Positions 49,020-60,274 of a DNA stretch of 64,000 nucleotides are shown here, piece by piece. The notes beneath the pieces are model-generated. The model searched no databases, was not told the DNA's origin, and was given only the letters and a program-made list of their open reading frames with translations. Position numbers and translations under genes: made by a program. The DNA comes from Omphiscola glabra (taxonomy: Eukaryota; Mollusca; Gastropoda; Lymnaeidae), in contig OZ024808.1 of the NCBI GenBank assembly GCA_964017045.1, positions 6,760,284 to 6,824,283 of the forward strand, given 5' to 3'. The number at the start of each line of letters is the position of its first letter. The stretch's first letter is position 1.

Positions 49020-49137
49020 GATGTTGCACTCTGAAAGTACACAGAAGAAAGTGGTTTTATTACTTGTGTAGTATGTCCTTAAAATTATTTTCTTAAACTG
49101 ACGGATTCATTTTTTTTTTTTTTTAAAGTCACTAGAC
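49020..49137 (+). other. Start of the 3' UTR
   Basis: Sequence after the stop codon. No AATAAA is seen within 200 bp, so the polyadenylation site is unknown. A SPIN-like insertion begins 119 bp after the stop. Confidence 0.5.
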
Positions 49138-49335
49138 CAGCGGTTCTCAACCTGTGGGTCGCAACCCCTTTGGGTGTCGCACGACTCTTTCCCAGGGGTC
49201 GCCTAAGAGCACCTGAAAACTCATATACGCTATAGTTATGAAGTATAAAACAGAAAAAATTTTGTGGCGCGGGGTCTCCACAACACGATGAACTGTATTA
49301 AAGGGTCGCGGCCATCGGAAGGTTGAGAACCACTG
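49138..49335 (+). mobile_element. SPIN-like hAT element in the 3' UTR or flank, full length
   Basis: Starts CAGCGGTTCTCAACCTGTGG and ends GGTTGAGAACCACTG. Exact 8-bp duplications CACTAGAC are at 49130-49137 and 49336-49343. The interior keeps TTATGAAGTA and AGGGTCGCGGC. Confidence 0.92.
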
Positions 49336-50104
49336 CACTAGACAATGGCGTAAATGGGCAGTGCGGTTATTGTGAACGTTGACCTTTCATTAGCTAGGCG
49401 TAAAGATGTAACGACGGATGGATCATGCCAGTCTAACACCGGAACGCTGTGTTGTGGATACATGATTCTAACAACTACAGTGCGTGTAAGTTTAAGACTT
49501 GGAGAAATCCTGGAATAACATGCACTTAAATGTGGGGTTAAATATCAGTTTTGGTAGCACCCCCAATGATAATGGTGAGACGAGTGACCTTTGACCTTCT
49601 TTTTTTTCCTTGTGTCTGACTCATAACCTTTCCGATTAGTTCAAACTTCCGGTGATCATCAGTTTCTATTTTATCTTCTTGGGGGGGGGGGGGGGGGGGG
49701 GGGGTCGTTCGCAAATTTACGTCACGCTCAGGAAGGAGAGGGGGGGGCGATAATTTGTAGCCCTTTTGTGACCCTGGAGGGGGGCAAAATTTGTGACGTC
49801 ATTTTTTTATTTTATTTTTTTTAATTATTTTTTTTTTATTTATTAATCTTAAATGTTCTAAGTTTTTCAAAATCTTTATTTCATGAATATTAAAAAACAC
49901 TAATTGGAGGTCGAAATTGCCTCACGCATTATAGGCATTAGGATTTCACAAAAACAAAAGTTCATGTGTCTCGTTCTGGTGCAGGCTGGCAAGACGTGCG
50001 CGAATTTTAAATATTCTACCTTTGCACTTTAAGATCGATGGTGTAAAGAGGTAAAAAAAAAAAATAATAATAATAATAATCTGCGTTATTTCGACTTTGA
50101 AACT
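49336..50104. other. 3' flank with poly-G tract
   Basis: Unique sequence with an uninterrupted run of about 24 G at 49681-49704 and further G runs near 49740 and 49777. AT-rich after 49800. No gene seen. Confidence 0.5.
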
Positions 50105-51040
50105 GAAGATCGTTTTGGAATGTTTGTTGAAACAGTTTTGGAATGTTTGTTGAAACAGTTTTGGAATGTTTGTTGAAACAGTTTTGGAATGTTTGTTGAA
50201 ACCAGTTTTGGAATGTTTGTTGAAGCCAGTTTTGGAATGTTTGTTGAAACAGTTTTGGAATGTTTGTTGAAACAGTTTTGGAATGTCTGTTGAACCAGTT
50301 TTGGAATGTCTGTTGAACCAGTTTTTCAATGTCTGTTGAAACAGTTTTGGAATGTCTGTTGAACCAGTTTTTCAATGTCTGTTGAAACAGTTTTGGAATG
50401 TCTGTTGAACCAGTTTTTCAATGTCTGTTGAACCAGTTTTGGAATGTCTGTTGAACCAGTTTTGGAATGTCTGTTGAACCAGTTTTGGAATGTCTGTTGA
50501 ACCAGTTTTGGAATGTCTGTTGAACCAGTTTTGGAATGTCTGTTGAAACCAGTTTTGGAATGTCTGTTGAACCAGTTTTGGAATGTCTGTTGAACCAGTT
50601 TTGGAATGTCTGTTGAACCAGTTTTGGAATGTCTGTTGAACCAGTTTTGGAATGTCTGTTGAACCAGTTTTGGAATGTCTGTTGAACCAGTTTTGGAATG
50701 TCTGTTGAACCAGTTTTGGAATGTCTGTTGAACCAGTTTTGGAATGTCTGTTGAACCAGTTTTGGAATGTCTGTTGAACCAGTTTTGGAATGTCTGTTGA
50801 ACCAGTTTTGGAATGTCTGTTGAACCAGTTTTGGAATGTCTGTTGAACCAGTTTTGGAATGTCTGTTGAACCAGTTTTGGAATGTCTGTTGAACCAGTTT
50901 TGGAATGTCTGTTGAACCAGTTTTGGAATGTCTGTTGAACCAGTTTTGGAATGTCTGTTGAACCAGTTTTGGAATGTCTGTTGAACCAGTTTTGGAATGT
51001 CTGTTGAACCAGTTTTGGAATGTCTGTTGAACCAGTGTTA
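50105..51040. repeat. Minisatellite, 22-23 bp unit (TGTCTGTTGAACCAGTTTTG)
   Basis: About 41 copies. The first third is mixed (TTTGTTGAAACAG variants); the last 25 copies are almost identical, showing recent expansion at one end. Confidence 0.96.
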
Positions 51041-51117
51041 GGTTTGCAAGGATTTTTTTTTAATTTGGCTTCTTATGGTGATTTTATGATTAAGGAACTT
51101 AAAAGCATGATCTCAGG

Positions 51118-51750
51118 CATGGCTATCAGGAAGTGAGACATGGCTGTCAGGAAGTGAGACATGGCTATCAGGAAGTGAGACATGGCTGTCAGGATGTAAG
51201 ACATGGCTATCAGGAAGTGAGACATGGCTGTCAGGATGTAAGACATGGCTGTCAGGAAGTGAGACATGGCTGTCAGGATGTAAGACATGGCTATCAGGAA
51301 GTGAGACATGGCTGTCAGGATGTGAGACATGGCTGTCAGGAAGTGAGACATGGCTGTCAGGAAGTGAGACATGGCTGTCAGGATGTAAGACATGGCTATC
51401 AGGAAGTGAGACATGGCTGTCAGGATGTAAGACATGGCTGTCAGGATGTGAGACATGGCTGTCAGGAAGTGAGACATGGCTGTCAGGATGTAAGACATGG
51501 CTATCAGGAAGTGAGACATGGCTGTCAGGATGTAAGACATGGCTGTCAGGATGTGAGACATGGCTGTCAGGAAGTGAGACATGGCTGTCAGGATGTAAGA
51601 CATGGCTATCAGGAAGTGAGACATGGCTGTCAGGAAGTGAGACATGGCTGTCAGGATGTAAGACATGGCTATCAGGAAGTGAGACATGGCTATCAGGAAG
51701 TGAGACATGGCTGTCAGGATGTAAGACATGGCTGTCGTGATATAAGGCTT
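51118..51750. repeat. Minisatellite, 21-bp unit (GACATGGCTGTCAGGATGTA), array 1
   Basis: About 30 copies with GGAAGTGA/GGATGTAA and GCTGTC/GCTATC variants in repeated blocks. Confidence 0.96.
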
Positions 51751-51762
51751 GGATGTTAGGAT

Positions 51763-52330
51763 TTAAGACACGGCTGTCAGGATGTAAGACATGGCAGTCA
51801 GGATGTGAGACATGGCAGTCAAGATGTGAGACATGGCAGTCAGGATGTGAGACATGGCAGTCAAGATGTAAGACATGGCAGTCAGGATGTGAGACATGGC
51901 AGTCAAGATGTGAGACATGGCAGTCAGGATGTGAGACATGGCAGTCAAGATGTGAGACATGGCAGTCAGGATGTGAGACATGGCAGTCAAGATGTGAGAC
52001 ATGGCAGTCAGGATGTGAGACATGGCAGTCAGGATGTGAGACATGGCAGTCAGGATGTGAGACATGGCAGTCAGGATGTGAGACATGGCAGTCAGGATGT
52101 GAGACATGGCAGTCAAGATGTGAGACATGGCAGTCAGGATGTGAGACATGGCAGTCAAGATGTGAGACATGGCAGTCAAGATGTGAGACATGGCAGTCAA
52201 GATGTGAGACATGGCAGTCAGGATGTGAGACATGGCAGTCAAGATGTGAGACATGGCAGTCAGGATGTGAGACATGGCTGCCAGGATGTGAGACATGGCT
52301 GTCAGGATGTGAGACTTGGCTCTCAATATA
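51763..52330. repeat. Minisatellite, 21-bp unit (GACATGGCAGTCAGGATGTG), array 2
   Basis: About 27 copies, a sister of array 1 with GCAGTC instead of GCTGTC. Its last two or three copies return to GCTGTC or GCTGCC. Confidence 0.96.
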
Positions 52331-52429
52331 TAAGGAATGGCTGTTTCAATTTTGATTTTTATTAATGTTTTTTTTTATTGTATTAACCACATCGTTGGAC
52401 ATGAGCCATACTTAAACATCATTCCACTT

Positions 52430-52510
52430 GTAAGCCACATGTAAGCCACATGTAAGCCACATGTAAGCCTCATGTAAGCCACATGTAAGCCACGTGTAAG
52501 CCACGTGTTT
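52430..52510. repeat. Short repeat, 11-bp unit GTAAGCCACAT
   Basis: About seven copies. Confidence 0.9.
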
Positions 52511-52599
52511 GTCTGCTATATTTCATTCATTTTGGCAATAAATAACTGCCATCCATTTCTTTTTTAACCTTGTATAATTGATGTTTAATTAACTTAACT

Positions 52600-52875
52600 C
52601 AAGATATAATGCATGGAATTCAAGATATAATGCATGACTGTCAAGATATAATGCATGGCTGTCAAGATCTAATGCATGGATGTCAAGATATAATGCATGG
52701 CTGCCAAGATATAATGCATGGCTGTCAAGATATAATGCATGGCTGTCAAGATCTAATGCATGGCTGTCAAGATCTAATGCATGGCTGTCAAGATCTAATG
52801 CATGGCTGTCAAGATATAATGCATGGCTGTCAAGATATAATGCATGGCTGTCAAGATATAATGCATGGCTGTCTC
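52600..52875. repeat. Minisatellite, 21-bp unit (ATAATGCATGGCTGTCAAGA), array 3
   Basis: About 13 copies. CATGGCTGTCAAGAT links it to arrays 1 and 2. Confidence 0.95.
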
Positions 52876-52929
52876 ATTTTTTTTCTTTCATTGTGTTTTT
52901 TTGATGGCTAGTGCATTTGGACTCATCAT

Positions 52930-53735
52930 TACAATTGACATGATAAATATTTTCATTTTGTTCCACACATAATGATGGTCTGTATGCTATTAACCATATC
53001 CTTTGACATGAGTCATATTTTCCGTTCATTCCACACATTATGATGGTTTGTATGCTATTAGCCATAACATTTGACATGAGCCATAATTTCCTTTCATTCC
53101 ACACTTAATGATAGTTTGTATGCTATTAACCATATCCTTTGACATGAGCCATAATTTCCATTCATTCCACACATAATGATAGTTTGTATGCTATTAACCA
53201 TATACTTTGACATGAGCCATAATTTCCTTTCATTCCACACATAATGATAGTTTGTATGCTATTAACAATATCCTTTGACATGAGCCATAATTTCCATTCA
53301 TTCCACACTTAATGATATTTTGTATGCTATTAACCATATCCTTTGACATGAGCCATATTTTCCTATCATTCCACACGTAATAATAGTTTGTATGCTATTA
53401 ACCATATCCTATGACATGAGCCATATTTTACTTTCATTCCACACTTAATGATAGTTTGTTTGCTATTAACCATTTCCTTTGACATTAGCAATAATTTCCT
53501 TTCATTCCACACATAATGATAGTTTGTTTGCTATTAACCATTTCCTTTGACATTAGCCATATTTTCCTTTCATTCCACACATAATGATAGTTTGTTTGCT
53601 ATTAACCATTTCCTTTGACATCAGCCATAATTTCCTTTCATTCCACACATAATGATAGTTTGTTTGCTATTAACCATTTCCTTTGACATTAGCCATATTT
53701 TCCTTTCATTCCACACATAATGCTATTAACATGAC
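52930..53735. repeat. Satellite-like array, 68-bp unit
   Basis: About 12 copies with AATGATAGTTTGTATGCTAT, AACCATATCCTTTGACATGA and CATTCATTCCACAC; variants of the last copies (TTTGTTTGC, CATTAGCC) cluster together. Confidence 0.95.
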
Positions 53736-53802
53736 TTAGCGTATTTAAAAAAAATTCATCTACATCTTTATAATTTGATGTCTTATTACCTTTAAGGCCT
53801 TC

Positions 53803-54612
53803 AGTCACGTGGTACCACTACAGTCACGTGCCAACACTACAGTCACGTGGTACCACTACAGTCACGTGCCAACACTACAGTCACGTGGTACCACTACAGT
53901 CACGTGCCAACGCTACAGTCACGCACCACCACTACAGTCACGTGCCACCACTACAGTCACGCACCCCCACTACAGTCACGTGCCACCACTACAGTCACGT
54001 GCCAACACTACAGTCACGTGCCAACACTACAGTCACGTGCCAACACTACAGTCACGTGCCACCACTACAGTCACGTGCCACCACTACAGTCACGCACCAC
54101 CACTACAGTCACGCACCACCACTACAGTCACGTGCCACCACTACAGTCACGCGACACCACTACAGTCACGTGCCAACACTACAGTCACGTGCCAACACTA
54201 CAGTCACGTGCCACCACTACAGTCACGTGCCAACACTACAGTCACGCACCACCACTACAGTCACGTGCCAACACTACAGTCACGTGCCACCACTACAGTC
54301 ACGTGCCACCACTACAGTCACGTGCCAACGCTACAGTCACGCACCACCACTACAGTCACGCGCCAACACTACAGTCACGTGCCAACACTACAGTCACGTG
54401 CCAACACTACAGTCACGTGCCAACACTACAGTCACGTGCCACCACTACAGTCACGTGCCAACACTACAGTCACGTACCACCACTACAGTCACGTGCCACC
54501 ACTACAGTCACGTGCCAACACTACAGTCACGCACCACCACTACAGTCACGTGCCACCACTACAGTCACGTGCCAACACTACAGTCACGTGTCAACACTAC
54601 AGTCACGCACCA
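53803..54612. repeat. Minisatellite, 19-bp unit CACTACAGTCACGTGCCAA
   Basis: About 42 copies, most with a CACGTG palindrome. Because 19 is not a multiple of three, a 57-bp super-period opens all three plus-strand frames, giving false proteins of up to 341 codons. Confidence 0.96.
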
Positions 54613-54985
54613 CTATTAGAACACGTTATTTCTTCGTTGATACCACTTGGTCGAAGCACCACTACATTATTGAATCCCTTGTATCAACATTTCCTTCAAT
54701 TCTTTGATTTATCCCTTAGCAGTCTGGCCTTCTGTGGGACTTTAAATATAGTTTACTGGGGCAGTTGTCTTGAACAATGGAATCAATACCAACAGAGGGG
54801 AGAAGGCAACTGTTGCTTACTAGACCATGTTTAGAGATAGAGGGGAGAAGGCAGTCGCTTACTGTAGAGATGTTTTAGCCCGATGAACTTAGTTTTTGAA
54901 AAGGTAAACACATTTTCAGGGACATCACACATCCCTAAGGCATTAAAAAATGGTGTCTCTTTTCGGTTGGCTTTTTTTACACAAT
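54613..54985. other. Spacer, nothing recognised
   Basis: Unique sequence with a short two-copy GAGGGGAGAAGGCA repeat (about 54795 and 54840). Confidence 0.4.
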
Positions 54986-54989
54986 CTCC

Positions 54990-55460
54990 CAAATCAAAAT
55001 TTAACAAATCTATATTTAACAAATCGATATCTAACAAATCGATATCTAACAAATCGATATCTAACAAATCGATATCTAACAAATCGATATCTAAGAAATC
55101 AATATCTAACAAATCGATATTAACAATCGATATCTAACAAATCGATATCTAACAAATCGATATCTAACAAATCGATATCTAACAAATCGATATCTAACAA
55201 ATCGATATCTAACAAATTGATATCTAACAAATCGATATCTAACAAACAATGTCTAACAAATCGATATCTAACAATCGATATCTAACAAATCGATATCTAA
55301 CAAATCAATATCTAACAAATCAATATCTAACAAATTGATATTAACAATCGATATCTAACAAATCGATATCTAACAAATCTATATCTAACAAATCGATATC
55401 TAACAAAACAATGTCTAACAAATCGATATCTAACAAATCGATATCTAACAAATCAATATC
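54990..55460. repeat. Minisatellite, 15-bp unit ATATCTAACAAATCG
   Basis: About 31 copies, each with an ATCGAT site. Confidence 0.95.
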
Positions 55461-55552
55461 ATTTGTTAAACTATGAAATGCTTTACTCCTAAATCGATTG
55501 CCTTATTTTTTTCCCTGATAGAAACCTTTTAATTGTAGAAAAATATAATAGT

Positions 55553-55616
55553 GTGTACAGGATAGTGTGTACAGGATAGGGTGTACATGATAGTGTGTAC
55601 AGGATAGTGTGTACAG
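55553..55616. repeat. Short repeat GTGTGTACAGGATA
   Basis: About four copies. Confidence 0.88.
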
Positions 55617-55829
55617 GTGCCAGCATTTTCAATTCAACATCTAAACAATGACGTCTCTGGGTCCTAATCTTATAAATTACAGATTTGACTCTTTCGCCTG
55701 AGTCACGTCAAAGTTCATCACACACTTCTGACTCTGTACCTACTAACTGTAGTATTGTCCTACTGGTGTGGGGGTGGGGGTTGTCAACCCAGCTGTTTTA
55801 CATGCATCATTTGCTTTTACTTAAAATCC

Positions 55830-56765
55830 TCATATGCTTGACCTATTCATACTTGCATGCTTGACCTATTCATGCTTGTATGCTTGACCTATTCATGCTT
55901 GTATGCTTGACCTATTCATGCTTGTATGCTTGACCTATTCATGCTTATATGCTTGACCTATTCATACTTGTATGCCTGACCTATTCATACTTATATACCT
56001 GACCTATTCATGCGTATGTGCTTGACCTATTCATGCTTATATGCTTGACCTATTCATGCTTATATGCTTGACCTATTCATGCTTATATGCTTGAACTTTT
56101 CATGCTTATATGCTTGACCTATTCATGCTTATGTGCTTGACATATTCATGCTTATATGCCTGACCTATTCATACTTATATGCTTGACCTATTCATACTTA
56201 TATGCCTGACCTATTCATGTTTATATGCTTGACCTATTCGTGCTTATATGCTTGACCTATTCATGCTTATATGATTGACCTATTCATGCTTATATGCCTG
56301 ACCTATTCATACTTATATGCCTGACCTATTCATGCGTATATGCTTGACCTATTCATGCTTATATGCTTGACCTATTCATGCTTATATGCTTGACCTATTC
56401 ATGCTTATATGCTTGACCTATTCATACTTATATGCCTGACCTATTCATACTTATATGCCTCACCTATTCATACTTATATGCTTGATCTATTCATACTTAT
56501 ATGCCTGACCTATTCATGTTTATATGCTTGACCTATTCGTGCTTATATGCTTGACCTATTCATGCTTACATGCTTGACCTATTCATGCTTATATGCATGA
56601 CCTATTCATACTTATATGCTTGACCTATTCATGCTTGTATGCTTGACCTATTCATGCTTACATGCTTGTCCTATTCATGCTTGTATGCTTGACCTATTCA
56701 TACTTACAGGCTTGACCTATTCATGCTTATATACCTGACCTATTCATGCTTATACGCTTGACTTT
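55830..56765. repeat. Minisatellite, 23-bp unit (CATGCTTATATGCTTGACCT)
   Basis: About 40 copies with CATACTT/CATGCTT and GCTTG/GCCTG variants; a block near 56120-56260 recurs near 56410-56550. Confidence 0.95.
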
Positions 56766-57039
56766 TTTAAGTAACAAAAAACATTTGCGTGCCTTTTTAT
56801 TTTCTTTCATCTTTTTGTTCTACTATAATAATATGTTCTATCATGTTTTGTATTCAATTATGTTTAAATTTAAAGTAATTCTGATTAAATTTGTCATTTG
56901 ATTCAAAACAACAGGATTTCTGGGGAATGCATTAGTGTTAGAGAAAAGCATGGAGAGAAAAAACAACACATTTTTTTGCTTATATAAGGATTCTTAAAAT
57001 AGGGGCAAAGGGTGTCGTTCAATATTGTGGTTGACAGTC

Positions 57040-57250
57040 CCACTGCCTGGCTGCCCCACTGCTTGGCTGTGCCACTGCTTGGCTGCGCCACTGCTTGGCT
57101 GCGCCACTGCTTGGCTGTGCCACTGCTTGGCTGTGCCACTGCTTGGCTTCCCCACTGCTTGGCTGCCCCACTGCCTGACTGCCCCACTGCCTGACTGTCC
57201 CACTGCTTGACTGTCCCACTGCCTGACTGTCCCACTGCTTGACTGCCCCA
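57040..57250. repeat. Minisatellite, 16-bp unit CCACTGCTTGGCTGCG
   Basis: About 13 copies with TGCCTGACTGTCC variants at the 3' end. Confidence 0.95.
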
Positions 57251-58050
57251 CAATTGCTGAAGAAATTAAAACAAATCTAAATTATTCATTAGCCTCTGCC
57301 TTAAGCCCGCTTATCTCCCCTGGCAGTTTCATTTGAAACATTTTACGCCTCCTAGACGTTGTCAAGATCATCATTGACTGGACATATCATGGACAAGACC
57401 TATCATTGACTGGACATTCATTGACTGGACCCAAATATTGACTGGACCCAATAACCTACCCACTTGGCATCTTTAAATACTAGAGATAATTACAAGGTTT
57501 AAGAATTCATAGAATATTTATTGACAGTTTTCTGCAATGTTTTCTTTTCCTTGACTCTGCCTTGAGTTTTAGTTGAAAATGATTTAACATAAATTAAGTT
57601 GTAAATTTTTTTGCAATAATTGTTGGACTCGCCTCCAAATTGTGGATGATTTACAAATATTAAATTGTTAAGACTTAAAAGTTTTCTTATTTTTTTAAAA
57701 ACTGTTTTAATAAAAGTTTTTCCTATCAAAGAGAGGATTTGTTAGCTTAAACTTTGTTTATTGGTCATCTGGTGGCTGTGTGGTCATGTGTGTGGACATC
57801 ATAAGATGTCATTCAAAATAGTGGGCTGCACCCCCTCCAAAGAGATCATCAGACAAAACAAATCAATACCATCACTCCGGGTGGAAGTAGACGGGACGCG
57901 TCAACCTTGGAGGGTTCCACGACCTGGAAAAAGACAAAAAATCCACTTTTCAATCACCGTGACGTCAGGCCGAGCAACCCGGCAGTGGAGAGTGCTGAAG
58001 AAACCCGAGGAAGAACAACGAATGTATCGCTGAAAAGAGCAGTGTCACCA
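57251..58050. other. Flank, nothing firmly recognised
   Basis: Short ATTGACTGGACATTC repeats at about 57370-57450. A segment at 57760-58050 of more balanced composition could be an unidentified retroelement. Confidence 0.35.
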
Positions 58051-58054
58051 ACTG

Positions 58055-58305
58055 TGCCGGTACATCGGATGGCCAGCTGTGCCGGTACATCGGATGGACA
58101 GCCGTACCGGTACGTCAGATGGCCAGCTGTACCGGTGCATCATATGACCAGTTGTACCGGTACGTCAGATGGCCAGCTGTACCGGTACATCGGATGGCCA
58201 GCTGTACCAGTACATCGGATGGACAGCCGTACCGGTACGTCAGATGGCCAGCTGTACCGGTACGTCAGATGGCCAGCTGTACCGGTACATCAGATGGCCA
58301 AACAC
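58055..58305. repeat. Minisatellite, 25-bp unit (GATGGCCAGCTGTACCGGTA)
   Basis: About ten copies, each with CAGCTG and ACCGGT palindromes. Confidence 0.95.
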
Positions 58306-58904
58306 CTTCCCGGTACAAGAGGACAGAAAAAAAACTACTCCAAAATACGTGTTTAGTACCGCTTTGATCTACATGATTGTTCTGACTTTGTCCTAAGTGA
58401 TTGATGAAGGCAAATTTTAATTGTGAAATTTACGTCAAACGTATTAAATGTAAGGGTGCAGAGCTTAAACTTGGTGCTGAGTTAAAACATTAAAAGAACA
58501 CTTTAAAAAGCATGCCGAATCTCACTTTATTCAATGCATAAACTCCCATATTCAGATTTAACGAAACAATTTTTTTATTTTTTTTTATTTTTTTATTTTT
58601 TTTAGCTTGTAAGTTTTCAATGAGCGTAGCAATGAGCGTTACGAAATCAATAAGCTTAGGAAATATATTGCCGTAATACCCATCAATACCCCAGGACTGA
58701 TCAAAAACTTTGCCAATGAGCGCGCGAAATGCTGTAGGACAGTAGCCGTAAGAGCTCGGTTCAACCTAAAAAGCGTACGAAGCGTAGAGCAGCCACGGGT
58801 CGCTCTTCCAGGCCGAATTTCAAGGGATGTAATAACATTCAACCACTCTTACATAGGATTAACTCCTTAACTCCCTTTGGGCGGACAAGATCAACTCTGG
58901 ACTA
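58306..58904. other. Flank, nothing recognised
   Basis: AT-rich with a TTTTTATTTTTTT run at 58570-58605. Short frames on both strands look random. Confidence 0.4.
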
Positions 58905-59285
58905 TTATTAAAGATAATATTATAGATATTATTTTAGATATTTTTAATTATAGATATTATTATAGATATTTTATTATAGATATTATTATAGATATTATTA
59001 TAGGTATTATTATAGATATTATTTTAGATATTATTATAGATTTTATTATTATAGATATTATTATAGATATTATTAATTATAGATATTATTATAGATATTA
59101 TTATAGAAATTATTATAGATATTATTTTAGATATTATTATAGATATTATTATAGATATTATTATAAAAATTATTATATATATTATTATAGAAATTATTAT
59201 AGAAATTATTATAGATATTATAGAAATTATTTTAGATATTATTATAGATATTATTATATATATTATTATATAAATTATTATAGAG
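58905..59285. repeat. ATTATTATAGAT microsatellite-like array
   Basis: About 30 variable units of 12-15 bp based on ATTATTATAGAT. Confidence 0.95.
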
Positions 59286-59459
59286 ATCCCGGTATGCCAC
59301 TCAAAGAAGTGTGTAGCGATTGATCCACCCATGCAATAGCTGTGTTTGAAATTATATTTATTTCGCTCACATAATTTAAAAAATAACAATTAAGATTATT
59401 AATTAATTAATAACGATTTTGTGATGAAATTGTAAGATTTTAAGATTTTGAGGGTAAAC

Positions 59460-60230
59460 AGGTCTGTAGATAGTAGCTGGATAGGTAGATAGTTAGGTAG
59501 ATAGGTAGGTAGGTAGGTAAGTCGGTAGGTAGGTAGGTAGGTAAGTGGGCAGTTAAGTAGGTATGCAGGTGGGCAGGTAGGCAGGCAGGCATGTAGATGG
59601 TAGATTGGTAGATGGTAGATAGATAGGTAGATAGATAGACAAGCAGACAGAAAAACAAACAGACAGGCCGTCGGACAGACAGAGAGGCAGACAGAGACAA
59701 ACATAGAGAAAGACAGAGAGACAAACAGAGAGACAGACAGAGAGACAGAGATACAGACAGAGAGACAGACAGAGAGACAGACAGACCGACAGAGAGACAG
59801 AAAGAGAGACGGACAGAGAGACAGACAGAGAAATAGACAGAGAGACGGACAGAGAGACAGACAGAGAGACAGACATATAGACAGACAAAGAGACAGACAG
59901 AGAGACAGACAGAACGAAAGACATATAGACAGACAAGGAAACAGACAGAGAGACAGATAGAATGACAGAGAGACAGACAGTGAGACAGACTGACAGACAG
60001 CTAGATAGACAAACATAGAGACGGAGAGACCGACAGAGAGACATATAGACCGGCAGAGAGACAGACAGAGAGAAAGAGAGACAGACAGAGAGACAGACAG
60101 AGAGACATACAGACATACAGAGAGACAGACAGAGAGACAGACAGATAGAGAGACAGACAGATAGAGAGACAGACAGAATGACAGAGATATAGACAGGGAG
60201 ACAGACAGTCAGACAGACAGACAGATCATC
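59460..60230. repeat. GTAG/CAGACAGAGAGA tetranucleotide-derived tract
   Basis: Begins with GTAGGTAG runs (59480-59560) and changes into a long CAGACAGAGAGA tract. The minus strand has open frames of up to 230 codons of Ser/Leu/Cys/Val repeats that are not genes. Confidence 0.95.
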
Positions 60231-60274
60231 CTTGAATAATTGCAAAAATGTTATCTTAATTCGGTAAACTATAT

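Noticed and set aside
48602..49009. 135-codon frame overlapping the terminal exon in another frame
   Set aside because: It starts in a SPIN-like fragment and reads the exon out of frame; the frame continuing from module 25 gives the membrane helix and stop.
51073..52365. Long frames of about 200 codons on both strands
   Set aside because: They come from 21-bp arrays, whose unit is a multiple of three and lacks stops in several frames.
53809..54834. 341-codon plus-strand open frame and two overlapping frames
   Set aside because: They are the three readings of a 19-bp minisatellite with a 57-bp super-period. No start context, splice signals or known domain.
58397..58440. TTGATGAAGGC...GTGAAATTTACGTC as another hammerhead
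   Set aside because: The first core base is changed and no stem II pairing is visible. Too weak without a covariance search.
58610..58660. Acceptor-like TTTTTTTAG followed by CTTGTAAG, like a module start
   Set aside because: No cysteines follow and the gene already ended at 49019.
59399..60245. Minus-strand Ser/Leu/Cys/Val-rich frames of 205-230 codons
   Set aside because: They are translations of CAGA/GTAG simple repeats.
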